Assembly: GCA_020633205.1 (NCBI GenBank)
Contig: JACKEB010000022.1
Coordinates: 150,289 to 214,288, forward strand
Length of the DNA stretch: 64,000 bases
Source: Polyangiaceae bacterium
Lineage (GTDB): Bacteria > Myxococcota_A > Polyangia > Polyangiales > Polyangiaceae
Direction: 5' to 3'
Every line of letters begins with the position of its first letter. Within the stretch, counting starts at the first letter, position 1. Position numbers and translations under genes: made by a program. Under the pieces are notes generated by a model. The model saw only the letters and a program-made list of their open reading frames with translations. It had not been told where the DNA came from and did no database searches. Positions 1-8,159 of the stretch are shown here, in pieces.

Positions 1-29
1 GTAGGCGCTCGCAGTGTTAAGGCCGTGCC

Positions 30-425
30 ATGAAGAATGGCAGCAGCGAGGCCGTGACCCAAGGCGTGCGCGTCACCGTTCGCCCACGCTACTCACCAGA
101 GCACTCGGATCCGCGGCGCGGCGAGTGGTTCTTCCTCTACCAAGTCACGATCAAGAACGAGGGTAGTGAGCCGGTCAAGCTGGTGAGCCGCCACTGGATC
201 ATCACCGACGCCAACGGCGAGGTGCAAGAAGTCAAGGGACCAGGCGTGGTCGGAGAACAGCCGAGCCTGGCTCATGGTGAACACTTCGAATACACGTCGG
301 GCTGCCCGCTGACGACGCCCTTCGGCTCGATGCATGGCAGCTACCAGATGTTGCGTCCCACTGGGGAGCAGTTCGACGCCGAGATCGCAGCGTTCTCGCT
401 CAGTCAGCCGGGGTTGGTCCAGTAG
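30..425 (+). CDS. apaG: ApaG family protein
   Basis: This 131-residue protein has the full length of the ApaG family, a fibronectin-III-like beta-sandwich domain. The diagnostic pieces are visible in order: FLYQVTIKNEG, VKLVSRHWIITDANG, VKGPGVVGEQP and FEYTSGCPLTTPFGSMHGSY. ApaG proteins are linked to Co2+/Mg2+ efflux phenotypes and bind pyrophosphate-containing ligands; the exact role here is unknown. The start is an ATG at the left edge of the window, so upstream partners cannot be seen. It converges on the minus-strand gene ending at 508. Family assignment is firm, physiological role is not. Confidence 0.95.
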   Translation: MKNGSSEAVTQGVRVTVRPRYSPEHSDPRRGEWFFLYQVTIKNEGSEPVKLVSRHWIITDANGEVQEVKGPGVVGEQPSLAHGEHFEYTSGCPLTTPFGSMHGSYQMLRPTGEQFDAEIAAFSLSQPGLVQ

Positions 426-470
426 CCGTTTGGATCGCTGGTTCCTCGGGGAAGCGAGCCTCGCGAGGCC

Positions 471-519
471 TAGTGGTTGCGGCTAAGACTAATGGTTGCG
501 GCTAGGACTAATGGTTGCG
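471..519. repeat. 19-bp tandem repeat over a gene end
   Basis: A 19-bp unit of the form TARTGGTTGCGGCTARGAC occurs at 471-489 and 490-508, followed by a partial third copy from 509. On the minus strand each copy carries an ATTAG or ACTAG, and the coding region of the 508-954 gene stops inside the array. The last codons of that gene are therefore made of repeat sequence. Confidence 0.7.
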
Positions 520-954
520 TGCCCCGGCGACCCGGGCATGGGGGGCGCTCGGGGGCACTGGCGGCGCGCCGTCGTGGCTCACGCGACGACCCGGCATGAT
601 GCCTTCGGGCACCGGGCGCACACCGGAGTGGTAGTCGTCGAAGTGATCGCGGATCGCTCGCGTCACCAGGCGCTCCAGGTTCAAGCGGGCCGTGGAGTGG
701 CGGAGCACACTGGGCGCCTTGTGGGTGAAGGTCATGGCGACCTTGCTCCAGCGCAGCGCCTTCTCCAAGAGCTCGCAGCTCTTGTCATCCAGCGCATCCC
801 GTCCACCGAGGGCGTTGCCGACGAAGGCCGCTGAGCCGTCAATCAGGTGCACTTCGAGCTTGGCGGCTGGTCCGTGTACCGTGAGCACCCCGCTGTGTCG
901 CCCCCGTTGGGCTCCGGCCAAGCGCTCGATGAGTTGTGTGTTTTCCCACCCCAT
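508..954 (-). CDS. DUF4388-like protein
   Basis: This 148-residue soluble protein starts at an ATG preceded by GAGG at good spacing. Residues about 5-70 (LIERLAGAQRGRHSGVLTV, then a KLEVHLIDGSAAFVGNALGG stretch) resemble DUF4388/PatA N-terminal modules, which are common in myxobacterial signalling proteins, often beside response-regulator or kinase parts. Here the module stands alone with a His/Arg/Pro-rich tail. No catalytic motif is visible. The last residues are encoded by the 19-bp tandem repeat, so the C terminus may be recently changed. The domain call is from sequence pattern only and is tentative. Confidence 0.55.
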   Translation of the reverse strand: MGWENTQLIERLAGAQRGRHSGVLTVHGPAAKLEVHLIDGSAAFVGNALGGRDALDDKSCELLEKALRWSKVAMTFTHKAPSVLRHSTARLNLERLVTRAIRDHFDDYHSGVRPVPEGIMPGRRVSHDGAPPVPPSAPHARVAGARNH

Positions 955-1323
955 TGAAACCTCGGAACCGGCGCGAGCTTCCTATCCCACCCGGTTCTGG
1001 CCACAGAGTTAGCAGGACCCGTGCCAGGCCAGATGACAGCCCAACTGTCCGAAATCTCTAAACGGGACTCCAGCGCGAAGCTTGAGCATTTCGTTTGTGA
1101 GATTGCAGATCCGCGAGGGTTGGGGGGGAGGGAGCAGCGAAGGTCCTCGAGTTTGCGCAGGGAAACGCTCTTTAGCACCTACCTCGGAGCACATGCTTTT
1201 GACCCAATCCCCCGCGGAGACAGCTCGACCTCGCGAGCTGCGAACCACAACCAGGCGCAGTTTCCGCGGGGAGCGGGGGCCAGCTGACGAACGCTTTGCG
1301 CGTTTCCCTGGGGTGTGCCCGCG
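955..1323. other. Non-coding gap upstream of the DUF4388-like gene
   Basis: These 369 bases lie between the 3' end of the aldehyde dehydrogenase gene and the 5' end of the DUF4388-like gene, both on the minus strand. No convincing coding frame was found. The segment should hold the promoter of the downstream gene. It contains one copy of the G-run motif TTGGGGGGGAGG at about 1120-1132. Confidence 0.5.
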
Positions 1324-2742
1324 CTAAAGCTGCAGAGACTTGATTTCGAAGAACTCGTCCAGTCCGTGCTCGCCGTATTCGCGCCCGTTACCCGACTGCT
1401 TGTAGCCACCGAAGGGCGCGAGGGCGTTGAAGGCACCGCCGTTGACCTCCACTTGGCCGGTGCGCAACTGGCGGGCCACGCGTTTGGCTCGCTCCGCATC
1501 AGCCGACCAAACCGCGCCTGCTAGCCCATAGGGGGAGTCATTGGCGATGCGGATCGCGTCCGCCTCGTCCTCGTAAGGGATGATGCACAGCACCGGCCCG
1601 AAGATTTCCTCCTGGGCGATGGTCATCTCGTTCTTCACGTTCGCGAACACCGTGGGGCGCACGAAGTAGCCTTTGCTCAGCCCTTCCGGGGGCTCCGCGC
1701 CGCCTGTCACCAGGGTTGCGCCCTCTTCGACACCGCGACGGATGTAGCCACGCACGCGCTCCCGTTGGGTTTCGCTGACGAGTGGTCCGAGCTTGCCAGC
1801 GCCCTCCACGGCGTCGCCCAGGGTGAAGCTCTCCGCCGTTGCCTTCGCGATGGCGACAGCTTCGTCGTGTTTGCTCTTCGGCACCAGCATACGCGTCAAC
1901 GCGGAGCAAGTTTGCCCTGAGTTCAGGTAACACGCGCCAACGCCGCTCTTCACCGCGCGGCCCAGATCTGCGTCGTCGAGGATCACGTTGGCGCTCTTGC
2001 CACCCAGCTCGAGGGTGACTCGCTTGATGCTCTGGGCGGCGAGCTCAGACACCCGGCGCCCGGCGCGGGTCGAACCGGTGAAGCTCACCATATCGACCTT
2101 CGGGTGACTGACGAGCGCCTCACCCACGCTGGGTCCGTCACCGCTGATCACATTGAAGATCCCTTTGGGAGCGCCTGCGGCCTCGAAGATCTGAGCCAGA
2201 ATGAAGGCGCTGAGCGGCGCGACCTCGCTCGGCTTCAGCACCACGGTGCAACCAGCCGCGAGCGCCGGCGCGAGCTTCGCTACGACCTGATGTAGTGGAT
2301 AATTCCACGGGGTAATGGCGGCGACCACCCCGATGGGCTCCTTGACGACCAGTGAGCTCCCCACTTGGCGTTCGAGCTCGTACTTCTCGATCAGCTCTGC
2401 GAATTGCCCCATGACCAGGGTTGGCAGCCCGGCTTGAATCGCGCGCGCGAGCTTGATTGGCATGCCCACCTCAGCCGCGATGGTCTGGGCGATCTCTGCG
2501 TTCCTTTCGGCCAAGCCGGCCTGGAGCTTCTTGAGCAGCGCGGCACGCTCAGCGACCGGCGTCGCTGACCAGGCCGGGAAGGCCGCTGCCGCAGCCTCTA
2601 CCGCACGGGCCGCGTCTGTCGCGTCGCCGCGGGGGACGCGGCCCATGGCTTCTTCCGTCGAGGAGTTGATGACATCGAAGTATCCGTCGCCGCTCGCTTC
2701 GACCCAGCTGCCATCGATGAAGATCCGATCGTAGTTCTGCAT
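1324..2742 (-). CDS. NAD(P)+-dependent aldehyde dehydrogenase
   Basis: A 472-residue protein of normal ALDH-superfamily length that oxidises an aldehyde to its acid with NAD(P)+. Visible landmarks are the ITPWNYPL segment, the Rossmann FTGSTRAGR loop, the general-base region ELGGKSANVILDDADL, the nucleophile region NSGQTCSALTRML (catalytic Cys in GQTC), the EEIFGPVL segment, and the NDSPYGLAGAVW motif. The open frame runs much further upstream but is unlike ALDH there. The ATG at 2742 is preceded by GGAAG; another ATG at 2754 is possible. It lies downstream of the SnoaL-like gene on the same strand, 140 bases away. Substrate is unknown. Confidence 0.93.
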   Translation of the reverse strand: MQNYDRIFIDGSWVEASGDGYFDVINSSTEEAMGRVPRGDATDAARAVEAAAAAFPAWSATPVAERAALLKKLQAGLAERNAEIAQTIAAEVGMPIKLARAIQAGLPTLVMGQFAELIEKYELERQVGSSLVVKEPIGVVAAITPWNYPLHQVVAKLAPALAAGCTVVLKPSEVAPLSAFILAQIFEAAGAPKGIFNVISGDGPSVGEALVSHPKVDMVSFTGSTRAGRRVSELAAQSIKRVTLELGGKSANVILDDADLGRAVKSGVGACYLNSGQTCSALTRMLVPKSKHDEAVAIAKATAESFTLGDAVEGAGKLGPLVSETQRERVRGYIRRGVEEGATLVTGGAEPPEGLSKGYFVRPTVFANVKNEMTIAQEEIFGPVLCIIPYEDEADAIRIANDSPYGLAGAVWSADAERAKRVARQLRTGQVEVNGGAFNALAPFGGYKQSGNGREYGEHGLDEFFEIKSLQL

Positions 2743-2882
2743 GCTCGCTTCCATCCGTTCGCGTTGGGCGCCGACGGAGCGCGACGCCGGAGGGCAGTGT
2801 ACGGACCCGAGCGACTCACGCCAGAGCTTGCAGTTGCCGTGGGCGTTCACCGGCTTTTTCCCTGGAAGCGCAGCCTTGTGAG

Positions 2883-3296
2883 CTACCCGATCAGCCCAAG
2901 TTGACGCAGCAAGGCAAGCTCGTCGGTTAGGCGGTGGTGCGCCACGATGCGACCCTCGAGGAAGCGTTCGATGGTGATCTGAGACACCTCGACGCTGCGC
3001 TTGCTCGGCGGGTTGCCGTAGAACGGGCCACACTGTGTGCCTCGCAGCGTCGTGCGCACGGCGACGCTGTCTTCGCCGACGACCAGCTGTTCGATGGTGT
3101 AGTGCAGATCCGGAAACGCATCGCGTAGCTCCCGCACCACGTCCTTCACTGCCGCCCTGTTGCGGGGCTGTTCAGGCGAGCCGGGCGAGTGATTCACGTA
3201 GTCGGGATGCAGGAGCTCATCGACCAGCTCGAGTTCTCCTTCGTTGAACAACTGCTCATAGTAGCGCTTGATGACTTGGACCTTGGAGTCGGACAT
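2883..3296 (-). CDS. SnoaL-like (NTF2-fold) ester cyclase family protein
   Basis: A 137-residue protein of the SnoaL-like alpha+beta-barrel family. Typical features are the N-terminal helix VQVIKRYYEQLFNEGELELV, then LLHPDYVNHSPG, the ELRDAFPDLHYTIEQLV core and the C-terminal ERFLEGRIVAHHRLTD. Members include polyketide cyclases and many uncharacterised small-molecule enzymes or binding proteins. The longer open frame upstream is antisense to the LysR gene and was rejected; the ATG at 3296 gives the family length. It is divergent from the LysR regulator and upstream of the aldehyde dehydrogenase, suggesting a small regulated catabolic unit. Confidence 0.85.
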   Translation of the reverse strand: MSDSKVQVIKRYYEQLFNEGELELVDELLHPDYVNHSPGSPEQPRNRAAVKDVVRELRDAFPDLHYTIEQLVVGEDSVAVRTTLRGTQCGPFYGNPPSKRSVEVSQITIERFLEGRIVAHHRLTDELALLRQLGLIG

Positions 3297-3365
3297 GGGG
3301 CGACTCTGAGGTTCGCTGTTGATAGCGTCCAATACTTGAATCGACGTCTGTGATAGTGTGCGGAT
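3297..3365. promoter_or_regulatory. Divergent SnoaL/LysR promoter region
   Basis: The 69 bases between the divergent starts of the SnoaL-like gene and the LysR-type regulator are A+T-rich for this window. LysR regulators usually bind such shared regions and repress themselves while controlling the divergent gene. No single T-N11-A operator can be chosen with confidence. Confidence 0.5.
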
Positions 3366-4292
3366 ATGACAGACGTCGAAGCGCTGGATCAGCGCCTGCT
3401 GAGGGCGTTCGTCGTGGTGGCCGAAGAGCTGCACTTTGGGCGCGCGGCGCGGAGGCTCCACATCAGTCAGCCCCCGCTCAGCATGCAGATCAAGAAGCTC
3501 GAGGAGCTCGTCGGTGCTCCGCTCTTCGAACGCGACCGCCGACACGTGGAGCTAACGGACGCTGGCGCCTACCTGTTGCCGACCGCGAGACGCTGGCTCA
3601 AGGAGGCCGAACAGACCGTACAACGACTGCAGGCTGTTGCCGCGGGGCAAGCCGGCGTGTTGCGCGTTGGCTACACACCCACGGCGACGTACGAGCTGCT
3701 CCCGGTTTGGCTGCGAGAACTCAAAAAGCAGCTCCCGGGGCTCAGCCTGGAGCTCTTGGAGCTTGGGAGCCCCGCACAGGTCGCGGCACTGCAGAGCGAA
3801 CGTATCGAGCTGGGGCTCGCCTGCGGGCCCGTCTTGGCGGGCGCTACAGCCGATGCCGCTCAGCTGAGCGAAAGCGTGCTCCATCACGACCGCTTGGTGG
3901 TTGCTCTGCCGAGTCGCCACCCTCTTGCCGCGCGGAGAAGCGTGCCCGTGAGAGCGCTCGACGGTCAGCTAGCGGTGTTCGTGAAGCCGGAGGTGGAACC
4001 AGCGTGGGCCAACGCTGCGAGCGTCGCGCTCGGGAGAGCTGGCGTGGTGCTGGATGTGGTTCAGGAGACTGACACCAAGCTAGCTCTGCTGGGGCTGATT
4101 GCGTCGGGCATGGGGCTCAGCGTCGTGAGTCGTTCGATGACCCGCGTGGGGCGCAAGGGCGTGGTGTTTCGTGAACTTTCGGGACTCAAGCTGCGACTGT
4201 CGCTCACCGCGCTGTCGCGTGCTGAGACCTCGATGCGCGTGCAACACGCGTTAGGGTTGGCGCAGCGCCTGGCGCGTGCGTTCGAGTGCTGA
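3366..4292 (+). CDS. LysR-type transcriptional regulator
   Basis: A 308-residue LysR-family regulator. The N-terminal winged helix-turn-helix is textbook: LLRAFVVVAEELHFGRAARR, then LHISQPPLSMQIKKLEELVG and LFERDRRHVELTDAG. The rest matches the two-lobed effector-binding domain (VLRVGYTPTATYELLPVWL, then a LELGLACGPV-like strand and a final SGMGLSVVSRSMTR). It probably binds the adjacent divergent intergenic region and controls the SnoaL-like and aldehyde dehydrogenase genes in response to a small molecule. The effector cannot be predicted. Confidence 0.95.
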   Translation: MTDVEALDQRLLRAFVVVAEELHFGRAARRLHISQPPLSMQIKKLEELVGAPLFERDRRHVELTDAGAYLLPTARRWLKEAEQTVQRLQAVAAGQAGVLRVGYTPTATYELLPVWLRELKKQLPGLSLELLELGSPAQVAALQSERIELGLACGPVLAGATADAAQLSESVLHHDRLVVALPSRHPLAARRSVPVRALDGQLAVFVKPEVEPAWANAASVALGRAGVVLDVVQETDTKLALLGLIASGMGLSVVSRSMTRVGRKGVVFRELSGLKLRLSLTALSRAETSMRVQHALGLAQRLARAFEC

Positions 4293-4390
4293 AACCTCGA
4301 CTGACGCAGCGCCGTTCGAGCTTATTCACAAGCGCTCTCGGAAGCGCCGGGAAGCTGGCCAATAGCGGCTGGCCGCGGTAGGGGAAGGGG

Positions 4391-5443
4391 GTGAAACGTG
4401 ATTTGGGGCAGCGAGGCACGCTGCGCGGGTGGGGCTTCGGCCTGTCTTTGCTGGTGTGCGGTGCGATTTGCGTGGGAAGTGCCGCTCACGCCGCCGAACC
4501 GACGGAGAAGGCGCCTGCGGCGTTTCGCGTAAGTGGTGGCAGTGCAGCGCCGGCCACCGCCGCCTCCAAGGCCAAGGGCAGCGTCTGGGACAAGCTGCCC
4601 AAGATGAAGAACGGCGAGATCAAGCTGCTCGAGGCGGGCGCTGAGCCTCGCAAACAGCTGCGCTACAAGTATCCCGTGGGCGCTGGAGGCGTGGTGCGCG
4701 TCACCACCCGCAGCGAGCTCGAGGTGGAGACCGACGGCAAGAAGCAAAAGGCGAACTTCGTCCCGAAGATCGAGATGCTCGCGAAGCTGAAGGTGAAAGA
4801 AAAGCAGAGCGACGGGGACTTTCTGGTGGATCTGATCGGCTTGCGGCCGAAGATCCGCAACGCGAAGGAGCTCCCCAAGCCCGTCCAGCAGCAGCTGGAG
4901 GCGGCGCTCGGCAAGCTGCCGAAGCTCCACGGCGTCAGCGAGGTCTCCGACCGAGGCGTGCAGAAGGCACTGTCCTTCGACGCAGCGAAGGTCGACAGCA
5001 TGGAGATGAACCAGATCCTCCAGGGGCTGCAGGCGAACCTGGGTGGGATGAGCGCTCCTCTCCCTGCGGAAGCAATCGGCGTTGGCGCCAAGTGGGTGGT
5101 CAACACCTCCGTCGTGCAGCAAGGCCTGCCCCTGACCCAGATTGCGATTTATGAGCTGGTGTCCCTCGACGGCAACGTCGGTCGAGCCAAAGTGGAGATG
5201 CGTCAGATCGCACCCAAGGGCGAGATCAAGCTGCCTGGCCTGCCGCCCAACGCGAAGACAGAGCTGGTGAAGATGACCTCGAAGGGCGAGGGGGAGACCT
5301 ACTTCGACCTCGAGAACCCGGTGCCGAAAGGTCGCATGAAGACCAGCTCGAAGATCTCCATGAAGACCACCATGGGCAAGCGCAGCCAATCCGTTACCCT
5401 GCGGATCAAGTCCTTGCTCCGCTTCCGGCCCAAGGGCAAATAG
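4391..5443 (+). CDS. Exported protein of unknown function (DUF6263-like)
   Basis: A 350-residue protein starting at GTG with a strong purine-rich Shine-Dalgarno (AGGGGAAGGGG) directly upstream. The first 35 residues form a Sec signal peptide ending near AHAAEP. The mature part begins with an Ala/Ser/Lys-rich spacer, then repeated beta-strand segments such as LRYKYPVGAGGVVRVTTRSE, KWVVNTSVVQQGLPLTQIAIY and ETYFDLENPVPKG. This pattern resembles DUF6263-type periplasmic or surface proteins, but the match is by eye. It is highly Lys-rich. It converges on the glycerate kinase gene with two bases between them. No enzymatic motif is visible. Confidence 0.75.
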   Translation: MKRDLGQRGTLRGWGFGLSLLVCGAICVGSAAHAAEPTEKAPAAFRVSGGSAAPATAASKAKGSVWDKLPKMKNGEIKLLEAGAEPRKQLRYKYPVGAGGVVRVTTRSELEVETDGKKQKANFVPKIEMLAKLKVKEKQSDGDFLVDLIGLRPKIRNAKELPKPVQQQLEAALGKLPKLHGVSEVSDRGVQKALSFDAAKVDSMEMNQILQGLQANLGGMSAPLPAEAIGVGAKWVVNTSVVQQGLPLTQIAIYELVSLDGNVGRAKVEMRQIAPKGEIKLPGLPPNAKTELVKMTSKGEGETYFDLENPVPKGRMKTSSKISMKTTMGKRSQSVTLRIKSLLRFRPKGK

Positions 5444-5445
5444 CG

Positions 5446-6840
5446 CTACTCGGGTAGCCAGAAGAGCAGATCGGCGACGTTCGTCCCGGTTGCTCCGCTG
5501 ATCAGCGCCGCGCCCTTGTCCTCGAGCAGGCTGTAGCTGTCGTGGCGAGCAAGCGCTTGCTCGACCTGGCTCGTGTCCAGCGTGGCGAGCACCGCCTGAT
5601 CTAGCAACGCGCCCGCCGCGGGGCTCTGCCCGTCGATGCCGTCGCTGCCAAAGCTCACGAGCGTGCCGCTGAAGCCCCCGTCGCGCAGCGCTGCCCTCGC
5701 GGCGCCGAGGATCAGCTCCTGGTTGCGACCGCCTGCACCTGGCTCGGTCACGTCGAGCCTCACGGTGGTTTCCCCACCCATCGCGATGCCTGAGACGGAT
5801 TGCCGTGCGGAGATTCGGCCTGCCAGGTCGGCGCCAGTTTGGGCTGCGTCGCCTTGGAGGGGTTGCGTCTGCACCTGGAGCTTCACGCCGACGGTGGCTG
5901 CGTGCTCTACCAAGAGCCGCACACCGCGCTCGTTATCGGCGACCAACCAGGTTGGCGGTGTGGTGAGCGGCTCGGTAGCAGAGGAGCTTGGCGCGGAAAC
6001 GGCGCGATCCAGTGCGGCGACGACAGCGCTTGGAAGCGCATCCCTCACCCCAAAATCCTCGAGGATTTGCCTCGCTGACTGGGCAGGCTCGGTCACTGGG
6101 AGCGTGGGGCCGCTGGCGACGGCGTAGAGCGGGCCAAGCACCACATCGCTGAGGATGAAGTTGGTGACCCGCTGGGTCCCCGAGGCGCGCAGCAGCCCGC
6201 CGCCTTTGACCTGAGAGAGCGCGCGGCGCACGACGTTCAGCGCCTGAATGTCCGCGCCGGCGTTCATCAGGCGTTCGCTCGTCTGGCTTAGCTCTTCCAG
6301 ACTGACACCCGCGCGCGGCAGCTCGAGCAGGGACGAACCGCCGCCGGAGATCAGGCACACCAGGTGGTGACGGGAGTCGAGGGCGCGCAGCGCTGAGAGG
6401 ACACGGCGTGCTTGCTCCGGGGCGTCGGGGCTTGGGGTAGGGTGGCTGCCAACGAGTTGCACAATCGTCGGCCTCCCAGGAGGGGGAGCGAGCCCAGGGA
6501 TTTCTGCTGGGGAAAGCACGTAGCCAGCGGTCGGCTCGAGGTAGTCCAGCGCCGCTCGCGCCATGGGGCCTGCGGCCTTGCCCAGGGCGAAAACGACGAA
6601 CTCCCAGCTGTCCGTCGCCGCACCGCGTGGAAACACGGTTTGCAGGCTCTCCAGTGTGGACGCGTATGGATCCAGGGACGCGAGGGTGCGTTCGACGAGC
6701 TCCAGCGCGAGCCGGCGTCGGGAGCGCCAGGGCTCCGCGACGCGGAGTAGCTGCTCGCGGTTCGAGAGCTGCACGCTTCTCTGTGGCCGCACGGGGCCCT
6801 GTGGCTGCACGCGGCCCTGCGGCGGCTGGGGGCCCAGCAT
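5446..6840 (-). CDS. Glycerate 2-kinase (MOFRL/GckA-TtuD type)
   Basis: A 464-residue protein of the class that phosphorylates D-glycerate to 2-phosphoglycerate. The N-terminal DUF4147 part shows FVVFALGKAAGPMARAALDY, the LISGGGSSLLELPRAG loop and VNILSDV-like FILSDVVLGP; the C-terminal MOFRL domain shows AMGGETTVRL, GGRNQELILGAA and VSFGSDGIDGQSPAAGA. The first 25 residues are a Gln/Pro/Arg-rich quasi-repeat from a GC-rich stretch and are atypical. The ATG at 6840 lies two bases after the TAG of the nucleoside transporter gene, consistent with translational coupling in a four-gene operon. Confidence 0.92.
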   Translation of the reverse strand: MLGPQPPQGRVQPQGPVRPQRSVQLSNREQLLRVAEPWRSRRRLALELVERTLASLDPYASTLESLQTVFPRGAATDSWEFVVFALGKAAGPMARAALDYLEPTAGYVLSPAEIPGLAPPPGRPTIVQLVGSHPTPSPDAPEQARRVLSALRALDSRHHLVCLISGGGSSLLELPRAGVSLEELSQTSERLMNAGADIQALNVVRRALSQVKGGGLLRASGTQRVTNFILSDVVLGPLYAVASGPTLPVTEPAQSARQILEDFGVRDALPSAVVAALDRAVSAPSSSATEPLTTPPTWLVADNERGVRLLVEHAATVGVKLQVQTQPLQGDAAQTGADLAGRISARQSVSGIAMGGETTVRLDVTEPGAGGRNQELILGAARAALRDGGFSGTLVSFGSDGIDGQSPAAGALLDQAVLATLDTSQVEQALARHDSYSLLEDKGAALISGATGTNVADLLFWLPE

Positions 6841-6842
6841 GG

Positions 6843-8159
6843 CTAGAGCAGCGCGCCGGCGACGCAGGCGGTCATGAACGCCGCGAGACTGCCACCGACC
6901 ATGGTCTTGAAACCGAGGCTCGCCAAGTCGGGCATGCGCTTTGGGGCGATGCCGCCGATGCCGCCGAGCTGGATTCCGATGCTCGCGAAGTTGGCGAAGC
7001 CGCAGAGCGCGTACGAGGCGATCACGGCGGAGCGCTCGCTCAGCACCGCTGGAGATTTGGACACCAGATCTCCGAGGTGGATGTAAGCCAGAAACTCCGT
7101 GAGCACTAGCTTTTCCCCGAGGAGACGTCCAACGGCGGGCGCTTCATTCCAGGGGACACCCATGATGAACGCGAAGGGCGAGAACAGCCAACCGAGGATG
7201 CGGGACAGGCTCAACACCTCGCCCGCCACCGTGATGTTCGAGAGGCCGAAATCCACCATCGCCACCAGACCCACGAACGCGATCAGCATCGCACCCACGT
7301 TGATCGCGAGCTTTGCACCGTCAGCGGCGCCGGTGGCTGCGGCCTCGAGCACGTTCGAGTGAGGGCTCTTCGCCGCGAGATCTAGGCTCTCCAAGGTCTC
7401 GGGTTCTTCGGTCTCTGGGACCATCAGCTTGGAGACGGCGATCGCCGCGGGGGCGCTCAAGATCGACGCCGTGACGAGGTGCCCAGCGATGCCAGGTAGA
7501 TCCCGGAGGAAGCCCACGTAGGCGGCCATCACGCCGCCAGCTACCGTCGCAAAACCGCCGGTCATCACCACGCTCAGCTCGGAGCGGGTCATCTTCGCGA
7601 TGTAAGGCTTCACGAACAGCGGCGCCTCGGTCTGCCCCACGAAGATGTTGGCCGCCGCGCTCAGCGCCTCGGCGCCGCTCGCCTTCATCGTGCGTTGCAT
7701 CACCCAGGCGATCCCCCAGACCACGCGCTGCATGATGCCCAGGTGGTAAAGGATCGATGTCAACGCGGAAAAGAAGACGATCGTCGGGAGGATCCAGAAG
7801 GCGAAGGTCTTCACCGGCGGAGAGATGCGCCCGACGAAGGTGACGGCTTTTCCGCTGGGATCCAGGATCTGGTGCGGTTCGATGCTCTGGAAAACGAAGT
7901 TTGAGCCCGCCTCGCTGAAGCTCAAGAGCCGCTTCACGCCGCTGTCTATGGTGGCGAAAAAGAAGCCTTGGAGCGCGGGACTCAGCACGATCAAGCCCAG
8001 GAGCAGCTGCAGCGCTACGCCCCATAGCACTGGGCGCCAGCGCACCTGACCGCGTTTCTCGGAGAGCAGCCACGCCAGGCCAATCAAGACCGCGAGCCCG
8101 AGCAGGGATTGACCCCGTTGCAGGAGGCTAGTGTGTGACGGGATCAGCTCGGCGAGCAT
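6843..8159 (-). CDS. NupC/CNT-family nucleoside transporter
   Basis: A 438-residue polytopic inner-membrane protein matching concentrative nucleoside transporters. Recognisable segments are the N-terminal helices with RWRPVLWGVALQLLLGLIVL, the ISPPVKTFAFWILPTIVFFS segment, the core motif NIFVGQTEAPLFVKPYI, the TGGFATVAGGVMAAYVGF hairpin, and the C-terminal YALCGFANFASIGIQLGGI. These carriers import nucleosides with Na+ or H+. Its start overlaps the stop of the ChaN-like gene by one base (TGATG), and it is followed immediately by the glycerate kinase gene. Import of nucleosides and downstream sugar or glycerate use may be linked, but that is inference. Confidence 0.95.
   Translation of the reverse strand: MLAELIPSHTSLLQRGQSLLGLAVLIGLAWLLSEKRGQVRWRPVLWGVALQLLLGLIVLSPALQGFFFATIDSGVKRLLSFSEAGSNFVFQSIEPHQILDPSGKAVTFVGRISPPVKTFAFWILPTIVFFSALTSILYHLGIMQRVVWGIAWVMQRTMKASGAEALSAAANIFVGQTEAPLFVKPYIAKMTRSELSVVMTGGFATVAGGVMAAYVGFLRDLPGIAGHLVTASILSAPAAIAVSKLMVPETEEPETLESLDLAAKSPHSNVLEAAATGAADGAKLAINVGAMLIAFVGLVAMVDFGLSNITVAGEVLSLSRILGWLFSPFAFIMGVPWNEAPAVGRLLGEKLVLTEFLAYIHLGDLVSKSPAVLSERSAVIASYALCGFANFASIGIQLGGIGGIAPKRMPDLASLGFKTMVGGSLAAFMTACVAGALL

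Noticed and set aside
2743..3033. N-terminal extension of the aldehyde dehydrogenase
   Set aside because: The extra 97 codons are Pro/Arg-rich, overlap the SnoaL-like gene in another frame, and are outside the normal ALDH length; a GGAAG precedes ATG 2742.
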